A stretch of DNA of 64,000 nucleotides, taken from the NCBI RefSeq assembly GCF_031453615.1, contig NZ_JAVIZT010000001.1:2356001-2420000 (forward strand). The letters run 5' to 3'. Source of the stretch: Microbacterium sp. SORGH_AS_0428. GTDB lineage: Bacteria > Actinomycetota > Actinomycetes > Actinomycetales > Microbacteriaceae. The translations under genes and the position numbers were made by a program. The notes beneath the pieces are model-generated. The model was not told the DNA's origin, did not search any database, and saw nothing but the letters and a program-made list of their open reading frames with translations. Positions 28,293 to 38,149 of this stretch are shown one piece after another. Position 1 is the stretch's first letter. Each line of letters starts with the position of its first letter.

Positions 28293-28494
28293 AGAACGAC
28301 ATCTCCCACACTTCTTCCCGGAAACGGGCGTGCACTGCGCGTGGAGTGAGGGGCCGGCGTCCGCAGGATGCCGGTTTGACACGAGAACAGTGGTGCAGCA
28401 TCACCGCGAAAGCGGGAGAAGTGCCCGGCGCGCAAGCGTCACCGTGCGTCCGATGCCCTCAGAGGTATGACGCGAGAAAGAGAGTGAGCAGACT

Positions 28495-28803
28495 ATGGCG
28501 GGACAGAAGATCCGCATTCGCCTGAAGTCGTACGATCACGCGGGGCTCGACAGCTCGGCGCGCAAGATCGTCGACACCGTGACCCGAGCCGGCGCCACCG
28601 TCGTCGGCCCCGTGCCGCTGCCGACCGAGAAGAACGTCGTGGTCGTCATCCGGTCGCCCCACAAGTACAAGGACAGCCGCGAGCACTTCGAGATGCGCAC
28701 CCACAAGCGCCTCATCGACATCATCGACCCGACGCCCAAGGCCGTCGACTCGCTGATGCGTCTCGACCTTCCGGCCGACGTCAACATCGAGATCAAGCTC
28801 TGA
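28495..28803 (+). CDS. rpsJ: 30S ribosomal protein S10
   Basis: 102-residue S10 (NusE), a 30S head protein that also joins NusB in antitermination. It starts [15 protein letters not shown] and has [10 protein letters not shown] and [16 protein letters not shown]. The start codon has only a weak GAGAGTGAG site. First gene of an uninterrupted run to rplO. Confidence 0.98.
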   Translation: MAGQKIRIRLKSYDHAGLDSSARKIVDTVTRAGATVVGPVPLPTEKNVVVVIRSPHKYKDSREHFEMRTHKRLIDIIDPTPKAVDSLMRLDLPADVNIEIKL

Positions 28804-28811
28804 GGTTCGAC

Positions 28812-29471
28812 ATGGCTGACATCAACTCCAAGATCTCCCAGGGCCTCCTGGGCACCAAGCTCGGCATGACCCAGGTCTGGAACGAGCAGGGCAAGCTCGT
28901 CCCCGTGACGGTCATCCAGATCACCCCGAACGTGGTCACGCAGATCCGCACCCCCGAGAAGGACGGCTACAACGCCGTTCAGATCGCCGCGGGTCAGATC
29001 GACCCCCGCAAGGTCACCAAGCCCCTCGAGGGCCACTTCGAGGCTGCCGGCGTCACGCCGCGCCGCCACGTCACCGAGATCCGCACCGCGAACGCCGCTG
29101 ACTACTCACTCGGTCAGGAGCTCACGGTCGACGGTGTCTTCGAAGCGGGCAAGCTGGTCGACGTCGTCGGCACCAGCAAGGGCAAGGGCACCGCGGGTGT
29201 CATGAAGCGCCACAACTTCAAGGGTGTCTCCGCCTCGCACGGTGCGCACCGCAACCACCGCAAGCCCGGTTCCATCGGTGCCTCGTCGACGCCCAGCCGC
29301 GTCTTCAAGGGCATGCGCATGGCCGGTCGCATGGGTGGCGAGCGCGTGACCGTCCTCAACCTCACGGTGCACGCCGTCGACGCCGAGAAGGGTCTGCTGC
29401 TCGTCAAGGGCGCCGTGCCCGGCGCTCGTGGCCGCATCGTCTACGTCCGCAACGCAGTGAAGGGTGCCTGA
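28812..29471 (+). CDS. rplC: 50S ribosomal protein L3
   Basis: 219-residue L3, an early assembly protein whose central extension reaches the peptidyl-transferase centre. The core segment [16 protein letters not shown] and the [10 protein letters not shown] loop are present. 8 bp after rpsJ. Length is normal for actinobacteria. Confidence 0.98.
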   Translation: MADINSKISQGLLGTKLGMTQVWNEQGKLVPVTVIQITPNVVTQIRTPEKDGYNAVQIAAGQIDPRKVTKPLEGHFEAAGVTPRRHVTEIRTANAADYSLGQELTVDGVFEAGKLVDVVGTSKGKGTAGVMKRHNFKGVSASHGAHRNHRKPGSIGASSTPSRVFKGMRMAGRMGGERVTVLNLTVHAVDAEKGLLLVKGAVPGARGRIVYVRNAVKGA

Positions 29472-29475
29472 GAAC

Positions 29476-30135
29476 ATGGCTGACTCGACTCTCGCGCTCG
29501 ACGTCGTGAAGGCAGACGGCAAGAAGGCCGGCTCCGTGGAGCTGCCCGCCGCCCTGTTCGACGTCAAGACGAACATCCCCCTCATCCACCAGGTCGTCGT
29601 CGCGCAGCTCGCGGCGGCTCGCCAGGGCACGCACTCGACCAAGCGTCGTGGCGAGGTCTCCGGTGCCGGCCGCAAGCCCTTCAAGCAGAAGGGCACGGGT
29701 AACGCCCGTCAGGGCTCGATCCGCGCGCCGCACATGACCGGCGGTGGCATCGTCCACGGCCCGAAGCCGCGCAACTACTCGCAGCGCACGCCCAAGAAGA
29801 TGATCGCAGCCGCCCTCCTGGGCGCGCTGAGCGATCGTGCTCGCGGCGAGCGTCTGCACATCGTCGACTCGTTCGGCGTCGAGGGTGCTCCCTCGACCAA
29901 GGCCGCTGCCGCGGTGCTGAACACGCTGACCCCTGCGAAGAACGTCCTCGTCGTCATCGAGCGTGACGACGAGCTGAGCCTGCTGAGCGTGCGCAACCTC
30001 GCGTACGTCCACGTGCTCGCCTTCGACCAGCTGAACGCCTACGACGTGCTCGTCTCCGACGACATCGTCTTCACCAAGGCCGCCTACGACGCGTTCGTCG
30101 CGTCGCGGACCGCCACCGAGGAGGTCTCGGCATGA
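29476..30135 (+). CDS. rplD: 50S ribosomal protein L4
   Basis: 219 residues from ATG 29476, 4 bp after the rplC stop; an in-frame GTG at 29464 inside rplC is less likely. L4 binds 23S domain I, and its loop ([20 protein letters not shown]) lines the exit tunnel. In some bacteria L4 represses the S10 operon, making it the first candidate for the leader at 28223-28292. Confidence 0.97.
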   Translation: MADSTLALDVVKADGKKAGSVELPAALFDVKTNIPLIHQVVVAQLAAARQGTHSTKRRGEVSGAGRKPFKQKGTGNARQGSIRAPHMTGGGIVHGPKPRNYSQRTPKKMIAAALLGALSDRARGERLHIVDSFGVEGAPSTKAAAAVLNTLTPAKNVLVVIERDDELSLLSVRNLAYVHVLAFDQLNAYDVLVSDDIVFTKAAYDAFVASRTATEEVSA

Positions 30136-30431
30136 CCGCCGTCAACAAGGACCCGCGCGACATCATCCTGAAGCCGGTCGTCTCCGAGAAGAGCTACGGG
30201 CTGATCGACGAGGGCAAGTACACGTTCTACGTGGACACCCGCGCCAACAAGACCGAGATCAAGCTCGCCATCGAGAAGATCTTCGGTGTCAAGGTCGCTT
30301 CGGTCAACACGATCAACCGCGTCGGCAAGGCCCGTCGCACCCGCTTCGGCATCGGCAAGCGCAAGGACACCAAGCGCGCCATCGTCACCCTGAAGTCGGG
30401 CACCATCGACATCTTCACGGCAGTCGGCTGA
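30132..30431 (+). CDS. rplW: 50S ribosomal protein L23
   Basis: 99-residue L23 at the tunnel exit, the docking site for trigger factor and SRP. Contains [13 protein letters not shown] and [19 protein letters not shown] overlaps the rplD stop (ATGA), so translation is coupled. Confidence 0.98.
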   Translation: MTAVNKDPRDIILKPVVSEKSYGLIDEGKYTFYVDTRANKTEIKLAIEKIFGVKVASVNTINRVGKARRTRFGIGKRKDTKRAIVTLKSGTIDIFTAVG

Positions 30432-30455
30432 CGGTCGGGATAGAGGACACAGATT

Positions 30456-31295
30456 ATGGCTATTCGCAAGTACAAGCCGACGACCCCCGGTCGTCGCGGC
30501 TCGTCGGTGGCGGACTTCGCCGAGATCACGCGATCGACGCCCGAGAAGTCCCTGCTGCGCCCGCTGAGCAAGACCGGTGGACGTAACAACCAGGGCCGCA
30601 TCACGACGCGTCACATCGGTGGTGGCCACAAGCGCCAGTACCGCGTGATCGACTTCCGTCGCAACGACAAGGACGGAATCAACGCGAAGGTCGCTCACAT
30701 CGAGTACGACCCCAACCGCACCGCGCGCATCGCGCTGCTGCACTACGTGGACGGCGAGAAGCGTTACATCCTCGCGCCGAACAAGCTGCAGCAGGGTGAC
30801 GTCGTGGAGTCGGGCGCCGGTGCTGACATCAAGCCCGGCAACAACCTCCCGCTGCGCAACATCCCCACGGGTACCGTCATCCACGCCATCGAGCTCCGCC
30901 CCGGCGGCGGCGCGAAGATGGCCCGCTCGGCCGGCGCCAGCGTGCGTCTGGTCGCGAAGGACGGCCCCTACGCGCAGCTCCGTCTGCCCTCCGGTGAGAT
31001 CCGCAACGTCGACGCGCGCTGCCGCGCGACGATCGGCGAGGTCGGCAACGCCGAGCAGTCGAACATCAACTGGGGCAAGGCCGGCCGCAAGCGCTGGAAG
31101 GGCGTCCGCCCGACCGTCCGCGGTGTCGCGATGAACCCGGTCGACCACCCGCACGGTGGTGGCGAGGGCAAGACCAGCGGTGGACGCCACCCGGTCACGC
31201 CGTGGGGTAAGGCCGAGGGCCGCACCCGCCACGCCAACAAGGAAAGCGACAAGTACATCGTCCGCCGTCGCACCGCCGGCAAGAAGCGCAAGTAG
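30456..31295 (+). CDS. rplB: 50S ribosomal protein L2
   Basis: 279-residue L2, near the peptidyl-transferase centre. RNA-binding [18 protein letters not shown] and the conserved HPHGGGEGK loop, with the His needed for activity, are present near residues 230-238. 24 bp after rplW. Confidence 0.98.
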   Translation: MAIRKYKPTTPGRRGSSVADFAEITRSTPEKSLLRPLSKTGGRNNQGRITTRHIGGGHKRQYRVIDFRRNDKDGINAKVAHIEYDPNRTARIALLHYVDGEKRYILAPNKLQQGDVVESGAGADIKPGNNLPLRNIPTGTVIHAIELRPGGGAKMARSAGASVRLVAKDGPYAQLRLPSGEIRNVDARCRATIGEVGNAEQSNINWGKAGRKRWKGVRPTVRGVAMNPVDHPHGGGEGKTSGGRHPVTPWGKAEGRTRHANKESDKYIVRRRTAGKKRK

Positions 31296-31306
31296 GAGTC
31301 AAGAAG

Positions 31307-31588
31307 ATGCCACGCAGTCTGAAGAAGGGCCCCTTCGTCGACGAGCACCTGCTTCGCAAGGTTGTCTCGCAGAACGAGGCGGGTTCCAAGAACGTCATCA
31401 AGACCTGGTCGCGCCGATCGATGATCGTGCCCGCGATGCTCGGTCACACGATCGCGGTCCACGACGGTCGCAAGCACATCCCCGTGTTCGTGAGCGAGAC
31501 CATGGTCGGCCACAAGCTGGGCGAGTTCGCGCCCACCCGCACCTTCCGCGGCCACGTGAAGGACGACAAGAAGGGCCGTCGCCGCTGA
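31307..31588 (+). CDS. rpsS: 30S ribosomal protein S19
   Basis: 93-residue S19 of the 30S head, contacting the A-site finger of 23S r[18 protein letters not shown] and [16 protein letters not shown] are diagnostic. 11 bp after rplB. Confidence 0.98.
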   Translation: MPRSLKKGPFVDEHLLRKVVSQNEAGSKNVIKTWSRRSMIVPAMLGHTIAVHDGRKHIPVFVSETMVGHKLGEFAPTRTFRGHVKDDKKGRRR

Positions 31589-31611
31589 CGCGGTGACGCA
31601 GAGGAGAAGAA

Positions 31612-32007
31612 ATGGTGGAGTCCATCGCACGCGTGCGACACATCCGCGTGACCCCTCAGAAGGCTCGTCGTGTCGTCGCTCTCATCAAGGGCAAGCAGGC
31701 TGAAGAAGCTCTCGCGATCTTGAAGTTCGCGCAGCAGAGCGCCAGCGAGCCCATCTACAAGCTGGTCGCCTCGGCGATCGCGAACGCCCGTGTGAAGGCG
31801 GATGCGGCAGGCGAGTTCTTCGACGAGCAGGATCTGTTCGTCAAGAACGCGTTCGTCGACGAGGGCACGACGCTCAAGCGTTTCCAGCCCCGTGCCCAGG
31901 GCCGCGCGTTCCAGATCAAGAAGCGCACCAGCCACATCACCGTCGTCCTGGCGACGCCCGAGGTGGCAGAGACCGCCCCGGCCCAGAGCAAGAAGGCGAG
32001 CAAGTAA
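31612..32007 (+). CDS. rplV: 50S ribosomal protein L22
   Basis: 131-residue L22; its beta-hairpin lines the exit tunnel near the macrolide site ([20 protein letters not shown]). It has an extra Ala/Lys-rich C-terminal tail (AQSKKASK). GAGGAG precedes the ATG. Its stop overlaps the rpsC start (TAATG). Confidence 0.97.
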   Translation: MVESIARVRHIRVTPQKARRVVALIKGKQAEEALAILKFAQQSASEPIYKLVASAIANARVKADAAGEFFDEQDLFVKNAFVDEGTTLKRFQPRAQGRAFQIKKRTSHITVVLATPEVAETAPAQSKKASK

Positions 32008-32765
32008 TGGGACAGAAAGTCAACCCGTACGGCTTCCGCCTCGGCATCACCACCGACCACGTGTCGCGGTGGTTCTCGGACTCGACGAAGCCCGGACAGC
32101 GCTACGCCGACTACGTGGCCGAGGACATCAAGATCCGTAAGCTCCTGCTGTCGAGCCTCGACCGCGCAGGCGTGAGCAACATCGAGATCGAGCGCACCCG
32201 CGACCGCGTGCGCGTCGACATCCACACCGCGCGTCCCGGCATCGTGATCGGCCGTCGTGGTGCGGAGGCCGAGCGCATCCGTGGCGACCTCGAGAAGCTC
32301 ACCGGCAAGCAGATCCAGCTGAACATCCTCGAGGTCAAGAACCCCGAGGCCGACGCTCAGCTCGTCGCACAGGGCATCGCCGAGCAGCTCTCCGCTCGTG
32401 TGGCATTCCGCCGCGCGATGCGTAAGGGCCTGCAGGGTGCCCAGCGCGCCGGTGCCAAGGGCATCCGCATCCAGGTCTCCGGCCGTCTCGGCGGCGCCGA
32501 GATGAGCCGTTCGGAGTTCTACCGCGAAGGCCGTGTGCCCCTGCACACCCTGCGCGCGAACATCGACTACGGCTTCTACGAGGCCAAGACCACCTTCGGC
32601 CGCATCGGCGTGAAGGTCTGGATCTACAAGGGAGACCTCACCAACAAGGAACTCGCTCGCGAGCAGGCCAACGCGCCGAAGTCCCGCGGTCGCGACGACC
32701 GTGGTGGCGACCGCCGCCGTGGCCCCCGCAACGAGGCCCCCGTCGCAGAAGGAGCGTCTGCCTGA
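32007..32765 (+). CDS. rpsC: 30S ribosomal protein S3
   Basis: 252-residue S3 at the mRNA entry channel. KH domain with [16 protein letters not shown], then the C-terminal domain ([22 protein letters not shown]). The tail from about residue 222 is Arg/Gly/Asp-rich ([14 protein letters not shown]). Starts on the last base of rplV and its stop overlaps the rplP start. Confidence 0.98.
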   Translation: MGQKVNPYGFRLGITTDHVSRWFSDSTKPGQRYADYVAEDIKIRKLLLSSLDRAGVSNIEIERTRDRVRVDIHTARPGIVIGRRGAEAERIRGDLEKLTGKQIQLNILEVKNPEADAQLVAQGIAEQLSARVAFRRAMRKGLQGAQRAGAKGIRIQVSGRLGGAEMSRSEFYREGRVPLHTLRANIDYGFYEAKTTFGRIGVKVWIYKGDLTNKELAREQANAPKSRGRDDRGGDRRRGPRNEAPVAEGASA

Positions 32766-33184
32766 TGCTTATTCCCCGTAAGGTCAAGTACCGCAAGCAG
32801 CACCACCCGAAGCGTGACGGCCAGGCCACCGGCGGCACGCAGGTGTCGTTCGGTGAGTTCGGCATCCAGGCGCTGACCCCCGCTTACGTGACCAACCGTC
32901 AGATCGAGTCCGCTCGTATCGCCATGACGCGTCACATCAAGCGTGGTGGGAAGGTGTGGATCAACATCTACCCCGACCGTCCGCTGACCAAGAAGCCCGC
33001 CGAAACCCGCATGGGTTCGGGTAAGGGCTCGCCCGAGTGGTGGGTCGCGAACGTCAAGCCGGGCCGCGTCCTCTTCGAGGTCGCGGGCGTCAACGAGCAG
33101 CTCGCTCGCGAGGCGCTGACCCGTGCCATCCACAAGCTGCCGCTGAAGGCACGCATCATCAAGCGCGAGGAGGGCGACGCGTAA
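32765..33184 (+). CDS. rplP: 50S ribosomal protein L16
   Basis: 139-residue L16, organising the A-site tRNA region. [17 protein letters not shown] start, [12 protein letters not shown] loop and [20 protein letters not shown] overlap with rpsC, TAATG with rpmC. Confidence 0.98.
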   Translation: MLIPRKVKYRKQHHPKRDGQATGGTQVSFGEFGIQALTPAYVTNRQIESARIAMTRHIKRGGKVWINIYPDRPLTKKPAETRMGSGKGSPEWWVANVKPGRVLFEVAGVNEQLAREALTRAIHKLPLKARIIKREEGDA

Positions 33185-33495
33185 TGGCGATCGGCACCAA
33201 GCAGCTCGCCCCGAGCGAGCTCGACACGTTCGAAGACCAGCGCCTCGTCGAGGAGCTGCGCAAGGCCAAGGAAGAGCTGTTCAACCTGCGCTTCCAGTCG
33301 GCCACCGGCCAGCTCGAGAGCCACGGCCGCATCCGCGCGGTCAAGCGCGACATCGCGCGGCTCTACACCGTGATCCGCGAGCGCGAGCTGGGCATCCGTG
33401 CCACGCCCGTCGCCGCTGAGCCGGCGAAGGCGAAGAAGACGAAGGCGAAGAAGACCGAGGAAACCTCGGCCGCCGCCGAAGGAGAGGCTGAGTGA
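33184..33495 (+). CDS. rpmC: 50S ribosomal protein L29 with long C-terminal tail
   Basis: 103 residues against the usual 60-75. The core ([47 protein letters not shown]) is a normal two-helix L29. Residues of about 72-103 are an Ala/Lys/Glu tail with [11 protein letters not shown]. The start at 33184 overlaps the rplP stop (TAATG). Such tails are common in Microbacteriaceae ribosomal proteins and are probably disordered. Confidence 0.96.
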   Translation: MAIGTKQLAPSELDTFEDQRLVEELRKAKEELFNLRFQSATGQLESHGRIRAVKRDIARLYTVIRERELGIRATPVAAEPAKAKKTKAKKTEETSAAAEGEAE

Positions 33496-33827
33496 TGGCC
33501 ACCACGAAGAAGGCTGCAGAGGTCGAGCAGGCCGCTGGGCACGAGAGCTCGGAGCACGACGTCCGTGACGCCGGCGCCCGTGGCTACCGCAAGGCGCGCC
33601 GCGGCTACGTCGTCAGCGACAAGATGGACAAGACCATCGTCGTCGAGGTCGAGGACCGCGTGAAGCACCCGCTCTACGGCAAGGTCATCCGCCGCACCTC
33701 CAAGGTCAAGGCGCATGACGAGGGCAACACCGCCGGCATCGGCGACCTGGTGCTCATCAACGAGACCCGCCCGCTGAGCGCCACCAAGCGCTGGCGCCTG
33801 GTCGAGATCCTCGAGAAGGCCAAGTAA
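33495..33827 (+). CDS. rpsQ: 30S ribosomal protein S17
   Basis: 110 residues. An N-terminal extension of about 33 residues precedes the S17 OB fold ([42 protein letters not shown]). ATG 33495 overlaps the rpmC stop (TGATG). Its own stop codon lies inside a hairpin stem. Confidence 0.97.
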   Translation: MATTKKAAEVEQAAGHESSEHDVRDAGARGYRKARRGYVVSDKMDKTIVVEVEDRVKHPLYGKVIRRTSKVKAHDEGNTAGIGDLVLINETRPLSATKRWRLVEILEKAK

Positions 33828-33844
33828 GCCTCGGGCTTACTTGG
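33820..33844 (+). terminator. Hairpin at the rpsQ-rplN (S10-spc) boundary
   Basis: Perfect 11-bp stem CCAAGTAAGCC / TCG / GGCTTACTTGG. The rpsQ stop TAA (33825-33827) is within the 5' arm. In E. coli the S10 and spc operons divide exactly here. It could be a partial terminator, a processing site or a stabilising 3' end; no U-tract follows. Confidence 0.6.
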
Positions 33845-33861
33845 AATCCAAGGAGTAACAA

Positions 33862-34230
33862 GTGATTCAGAACGAATCCCGCCTCAAGGTCGCCGACAAC
33901 ACCGGCGCCAAGGAGCTGCTCACGATCCGTGTGCTCGGCGGCTCCAACCGGCGCTACGCCGGCCTGGGTGACGTCATCGTCGCCACGGTCAAGGACGCGA
34001 TCCCCGGCGGCAACGTCAAGAAGGGCGACGTGGTCAAGGCCGTCGTCGTCCGCACCGTCAAGCAGACCCGTCGTCCCGACGGTTCCTACATCAAGTTCGA
34101 CGAGAACGCCGCCGTCATCCTGAAGAACGACGGGGAGCCCCGCGGCACCCGTATCTTCGGCCCGGTCGGTCGTGAGCTTCGTGACAAGAAGTTCATGAAG
34201 ATCGTCTCGCTCGCTCCGGAGGTGATCTGA
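33862..34230 (+). CDS. rplN: 50S ribosomal protein L14
   Basis: 122-residue L14, forming an intersubunit bridge. [20 protein letters not shown] start (GTG codon), [14 protein letters not shown] and [19 protein letters not shown] lies about 8 nt before the GTG, the strongest ribosome site in this run, fitting a new translation unit. Confidence 0.98.
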   Translation: MIQNESRLKVADNTGAKELLTIRVLGGSNRRYAGLGDVIVATVKDAIPGGNVKKGDVVKAVVVRTVKQTRRPDGSYIKFDENAAVILKNDGEPRGTRIFGPVGRELRDKKFMKIVSLAPEVI

Positions 34231-34235
34231 CCCTC

Positions 34236-34595
34236 ATGGCCAAGATCAAGGCAGGTGACCTGGTTCAGGTCATCACTGGTAAGAAGCAGGACAAGGGCGG
34301 CGACCGCGGCAAGCAGGGCAAGGTCCGGAAGGTCCTGACCGAGCAGAACCGCGTCATCGTCGAGGGCGTCAACTACGTCACCAAGCACACGCGGGTCGGT
34401 CAGACCCAGCGCGGCACCAAGACCGGTGGCATCGAGACGACCGAAGCCCCCATCCACATCTCCAACGTCGCCCTCGTCGACCCCTCGACCAAGAAGCCGA
34501 CCCGCGTCGGCCGTCGCGTCGAGGAGCAGGTCAAGGACGGCGTCAAGCGCACCGTCCGCGTGCGCTACGCGAAGAAGTCAGGTAAGGACCTCTGA
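34236..34595 (+). CDS. rplX: 50S ribosomal protein L24
   Basis: 119-residue L24, an assembly initiator. KOW motif region [26 protein letters not shown]-terminal basic part. 5 bp after rplN; stop overlaps rplE start (TGATG). Confidence 0.98.
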   Translation: MAKIKAGDLVQVITGKKQDKGGDRGKQGKVRKVLTEQNRVIVEGVNYVTKHTRVGQTQRGTKTGGIETTEAPIHISNVALVDPSTKKPTRVGRRVEEQVKDGVKRTVRVRYAKKSGKDL

Positions 34596-35185
34596 TGAGC
34601 ACCGCCACTGCCGCGGAGGCTGGCAAGACCCAGCCCCGCCTGAAGCAGAAGTACAACGCCGAGATCAAGAAGGCGATGCAGGACGAGTTCGGCTACGCGA
34701 ACGTCATGCAGATCCCCGGCCTGGTCAAGGTCGTCGTGAACACCGGTGTCGGCGAGGCAGCTCGCGACAGCAAGGTGATCGATGGTGCGGTCGACGACCT
34801 CACCAAGATCACCGGCCAGAAGCCGGTCGTCACGAAGGCCCGCAAGTCCATCGCGCAGTTCAAGCTGCGTGAGGGACAGGCGATCGGTGCGCACGTCACC
34901 CTGCGTGGCGACCGCGCCTGGGAGTTCATCGACCGTCTCGTGAACCTCGCGCTGCCCCGCATCCGCGACTTCCGCGGCCTGAACGAGCGCCAGTTCGACG
35001 GCCACGGCAACTACACGTTCGGTCTGCAGGAGCAGTCGGTCTTCCACGAGATCGACCAGGACAAGATCGATCGCGTCCGCGGTTTCGACATCACGATCGT
35101 CACCACGGCGAACACGGACGACGAGGGTCGCGCTCTGCTGCGTCACCTCGGCTTCCCGTTCCGCCAGGCGGACGCTCAGGCGTAA
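34595..35185 (+). CDS. rplE: 50S ribosomal protein L5
   Basis: 196-residue L5, binding 5S r[31 protein letters not shown] and the [12 protein letters not shown] ending are present. Followed by an 88-bp gap where many actinobacteria carry a 61-codon rpsN (S14 type Z); none is found here. Confidence 0.98.
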   Translation: MSTATAAEAGKTQPRLKQKYNAEIKKAMQDEFGYANVMQIPGLVKVVVNTGVGEAARDSKVIDGAVDDLTKITGQKPVVTKARKSIAQFKLREGQAIGAHVTLRGDRAWEFIDRLVNLALPRIRDFRGLNERQFDGHGNYTFGLQEQSVFHEIDQDKIDRVRGFDITIVTTANTDDEGRALLRHLGFPFRQADAQA

Positions 35186-35273
35186 CACCCCCGTGCCGGC
35201 ATCCGCCGGCATCCACCACAGGTCGGCCGTCGTGTAACGGCGGTCGAAACCTGGTGAACGAAGGAAAACCATC

Positions 35274-35672
35274 ATGACGATGACAGACCCGGTCGCAGAT
35301 CTGCTGACCCGTCTGCGCAACGCGAACTCGGCGCACCACGACTCCGTGTCGCTGCCGAGCTCCAAGCTCAAGACCCACATCGCCGAGATCCTCCAGCAGG
35401 AGGGCTACATCTCCGGCTGGGAGGTCACCGACGCGCGCGTCGGGCAGACGCTGACGCTCACGCTGAAGTACGGCCCCAACCGCGAGCGGTCGATCGCCGG
35501 CATCAAGCGCGTGTCGAAGCCCGGCCTCCGCGTGTACGCGAAGTCGACCGAGATCCCCAAGGTCCTCGGCGGCCTCGGCGTCGCGATCCTGTCCACCTCC
35601 TCTGGCCTCCTCACGGACCGTCAGGCCGAGTCGAAGGGCGTGGGTGGGGAAGTCCTCGCCTACGTGTGGTGA
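35274..35672 (+). CDS. rpsH: 30S ribosomal protein S8
   Basis: 132-residue S8, a central-domain assembly protein and the spc-operon repressor in E. coli. [19 protein letters not shown] and the C-terminal [18 protein letters not shown] precedes the ATG. It follows the gap that lacks rpsN. Confidence 0.98.
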   Translation: MTMTDPVADLLTRLRNANSAHHDSVSLPSSKLKTHIAEILQQEGYISGWEVTDARVGQTLTLTLKYGPNRERSIAGIKRVSKPGLRVYAKSTEIPKVLGGLGVAILSTSSGLLTDRQAESKGVGGEVLAYVW

Positions 35673-35678
35673 CCTGAT

Positions 35679-36215
35679 ATGTCGCGTATCGGACGTCTTC
35701 CCATCGACATCCCCGCCGGCGTCACCGTCTCGGTGTCCGGTCAGGATGTCTCCGTCAAGGGCCCGAAGGGTGAGCTCACGCTCACCGCTGCCCACCCGAT
35801 CGAGGTCAAGGTGGAGGAGAACCAGGTTCTCGTCACCCGCCCCGATGACGAGCGCGAGTCGCGGTCGCTCCACGGCCTGACCCGCACGCTCATCAACAAC
35901 AACATCATCGGCGTCACCCAGGGCTACACCAAGGGCCTCGAGGTCGTCGGTACGGGTTACCGCGTCGCGCAGAAGGGCTCGTCCGTCGAGTTCGCGCTGG
36001 GCTTCTCGCACCCCGTCCTGGTCGACCCGCCTGCCGGCATCACGTTCACGGTGGAGGGCAACAACAAGCTCACCGTGAGCGGCATCGACAAGCAGGCCGT
36101 CGGTGAGGCCGCTGCCAACATCCGCAAGATCCGCAAGCCCGAGCCGTACAAGGGCAAGGGTGTGCGCTACGCCGGCGAGGTCGTCCGGCGCAAGGCCGGA
36201 AAGGCTGGTAAGTAA
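35679..36215 (+). CDS. rplF: 50S ribosomal protein L6
   Basis: 178-residue L6 with two repeated domains, near the factor-binding site. [30 protein letters not shown] and the basic end [18 protein letters not shown]. 6 bp after rpsH. Confidence 0.98.
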   Translation: MSRIGRLPIDIPAGVTVSVSGQDVSVKGPKGELTLTAAHPIEVKVEENQVLVTRPDDERESRSLHGLTRTLINNNIIGVTQGYTKGLEVVGTGYRVAQKGSSVEFALGFSHPVLVDPPAGITFTVEGNNKLTVSGIDKQAVGEAAANIRKIRKPEPYKGKGVRYAGEVVRRKAGKAGK

Positions 36216-36217
36216 CC

Positions 36218-36577
36218 ATGGCCGTGACTTCCAAGTCCGAGGCCCGCGCTCGTCGCCACTCGCGTCTTCGCAAGAAGATCGTCGGCACCGCCGAGCGCCC
36301 CCGCCTCGTCGTGACCCGTTCGGCCCGCCACGTCTTCGTGCAGGTCGTCGACGACAGCAAGGGCCACACCGTGGCCAGTGCGTCCACCCTCGAGACCGAT
36401 CTGCGCGGCTTCGACGGCGACAAGACCTCGAAGGCCCGCAAGGTCGGCGAGCTCGTCGCCGAGCGCGCGAAGGCTGCCGGCGTGGCTGACGTCGTCTTCG
36501 ACCGTGGCGGCAACCGCTACGCCGGTCGTGTCGCCGCGATCGCCGAGGGCGCCCGCGAAGGAGGGCTGAACCTGTGA
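36218..36577 (+). CDS. rplR: 50S ribosomal protein L18
   Basis: 119-residue L18, a 5S rRNA binder. [19 protein letters not shown] and [24 protein letters not shown]. 2 bp after rplF; stop overlaps the rpsE GTG (GTGA). Confidence 0.98.
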   Translation: MAVTSKSEARARRHSRLRKKIVGTAERPRLVVTRSARHVFVQVVDDSKGHTVASASTLETDLRGFDGDKTSKARKVGELVAERAKAAGVADVVFDRGGNRYAGRVAAIAEGAREGGLNL

Positions 36578-37266
36578 GCGATGCAACGAACACCAACCAG
36601 GAGACCGAAGTGACCGATGCCACTCAGGCGGCGGCGACGGAGACGGCGCCCGCCGAGCGTGAGCGGGAGCCGCGTCGCGGTGGCCGTGAGCGCAACGCCA
36701 ACCAGCGTGACCGTGGGTCGCGCGATCGCTCGGAGAGCCAGTTCCTCGAGCGCGTCGTGACCATCAACCGCGTGTCCAAGGTCGTCAAGGGTGGCCGTCG
36801 TTTCAGCTTCACCGCTCTCGTTGTCGTCGGTGACGGCAACGGTGTGGTGGGTGTCGGCTACGGCAAGGCCCGCGAGGTTCCGCTCGCGATCTCGAAGGGT
36901 GTCGAGGAAGCCAAGCGCAACTTCTTCCGCGTCCCCCGCTCGGGATCGACCATCCCGCACCCGGTCCAGGGTGAGGCCGCTGCGGGCGTCGTCCTGCTGC
37001 GTCCCGCCGCTGCCGGTACCGGTGTTATCGCCGGTGGCCCCGTGCGCGCCGTTCTCGAGTGCGCCGGTATCCACGACGTCCTTTCGAAGTCGCTCGGCTC
37101 GTCGAACACGATCAACATCGTGCACGCGACCGTCGCGGCCCTGAAGCAGCTCGAGGAGCCGCGTCAGGTGGCGGCCCGTCGTGGCCTCGACTTCGACCAG
37201 GTCGCTCCGGCCCGTCTGGTTCGCGCCGAGGCTGAGGCCGCGGCCGCATCGAAGGTAGGTGCCTGA
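36574..37266 (+). CDS. rpsE: 30S ribosomal protein S5
   Basis: 230 residues, longer than the usual 165-200 because of an acidic then Arg-rich N-terminal extension ([15 protein letters not shown]) before the conserved core from [16 protein letters not shown]. Core motifs [17 protein letters not shown] and [15 protein letters not shown] start overlapping the rplR stop. Confidence 0.97.
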   Translation: MSDATNTNQETEVTDATQAAATETAPAEREREPRRGGRERNANQRDRGSRDRSESQFLERVVTINRVSKVVKGGRRFSFTALVVVGDGNGVVGVGYGKAREVPLAISKGVEEAKRNFFRVPRSGSTIPHPVQGEAAAGVVLLRPAAAGTGVIAGGPVRAVLECAGIHDVLSKSLGSSNTINIVHATVAALKQLEEPRQVAARRGLDFDQVAPARLVRAEAEAAAASKVGA

Positions 37267-37451
37267 TGGCTCAGCGTCTGAAGGTCACGCAGGTCAAGTC
37301 CAAGGTGAGCGAGAAGCAGAACCAGCGTGACACGCTGCGCAGCCTCGGCCTCAAGCGGATCGGCGACTCGGTCGTCCGCCCCGACGACGCGCAGACGCGC
37401 GGTTACGTCAAGGCCGTCGCTCACCTCGTGAAGGTTGAGGAGATCGACTAA
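37266..37451 (+). CDS. rpmD: 50S ribosomal protein L30
   Basis: 61-residue L30: [20 protein letters not shown] and [10 protein letters not shown]. Overlaps both neighbours by one base (TGATG, TAATG). Confidence 0.97.
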   Translation: MAQRLKVTQVKSKVSEKQNQRDTLRSLGLKRIGDSVVRPDDAQTRGYVKAVAHLVKVEEID

Positions 37452-38011
37452 TGGCTGAGAACGAGAACGTCGAGCAGGCGGCTGAGAAGCCCGCTGCCAA
37501 GACGACCCGTAAGCCCGCCGCCAAGAAGGCCGCAGCGCCCAAGGCGGAGAAGAAGGATGTCGCCGTGGCGCGTCCGGGCGTGCTGAAGGTGCACCACCTT
37601 CGTCCCGTCCCCGGATCCAACACCGCCAAGACCCGCGTTGGTCGTGGTGAGGGCTCCAAGGGCAAGACCGCCGGCCGTGGCACCAAGGGTCAGAAGGCCC
37701 GCTACCAGGTCAAGGCCGGCTTCGAGGGTGGGCAGATGCCGCTGCACATGCGCACCCCCAAGCTGCGCGGGTTCAAGAACCCGTTCCGCGTCGAGTACCA
37801 GGTCGTGAACCTGGACAAGCTCGCGGAGCTGTACCCGTCCGGTGGCGACGTGACCGTCGTCGACCTGGTCGCCAAGGGTGCGGTTCGCAAGAACGAGAAG
37901 GTCAAGGTGCTCGGCACCGGCGAGATCTCGGTGAAGCTGAACGTCGAGGTCGACAAGGTCTCCGGCTCCGCTGAGCAGAAGATCGTCGCCGCGGGCGGCA
38001 CCGTCAAGTAA
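37451..38011 (+). CDS. rplO: 50S ribosomal protein L15 with N-terminal extension
   Basis: 186 residues against about 147. Residues 1 to about 42 are an Ala/Lys/Glu-rich extension ([17 protein letters not shown]); the L15 core starts [12 protein letters not shown] and has the [21 protein letters not shown] loop region. The extension resembles histone-H1-like Lys/Ala repeats and is probably disordered. Last gene of the S10-spc run before a hairpin. Confidence 0.96.
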   Translation: MAENENVEQAAEKPAAKTTRKPAAKKAAAPKAEKKDVAVARPGVLKVHHLRPVPGSNTAKTRVGRGEGSKGKTAGRGTKGQKARYQVKAGFEGGQMPLHMRTPKLRGFKNPFRVEYQVVNLDKLAELYPSGGDVTVVDLVAKGAVRKNEKVKVLGTGEISVKLNVEVDKVSGSAEQKIVAAGGTVK

Positions 38012-38019
38012 GCCGCGTG

Positions 38020-38048
38020 CAGGGGCCGGAGGACATCTCCGGCCCCTG
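38020..38048 (+). terminator. Hairpin between rplO and secY
   Basis: 11-bp perfect stem, arms 38020-38030 and 38038-38048, 7-nt loop, 8 bp after the rplO stop. It precedes a new promoter. Confidence 0.8.
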
Positions 38049-38094
38049 TCGCATACCCGGAGGATGCGGCCGCTCGGTCACGCGCGGGGTGGGA

Positions 38095-38100
38095 TACCCT
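38095..38100 (+). promoter_or_regulatory. -10 box of the secY-adk-map transcript
   Basis: TACCCT lies about 50 nt before the secY start and after the rplO hairpin. No clear -35. Confidence 0.5.
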
Positions 38101-38149
38101 GGTGATCTGTGCGCCTCCTGCGCCGGGAACCCTTTCTGGAGGAATCCAC

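Noticed and set aside
28376..28404. TTGACA in the S10 leader as a second rpsJ promoter
   Set aside because: The matching -10 position reads CATCAC, a poor match; the upstream pair at 28167-28195 is better.
35186..35273. A short rpsN gene between rplE and rpsH
   Set aside because: The 88-bp gap has no frame with the CxxC pairs of type-Z S14.
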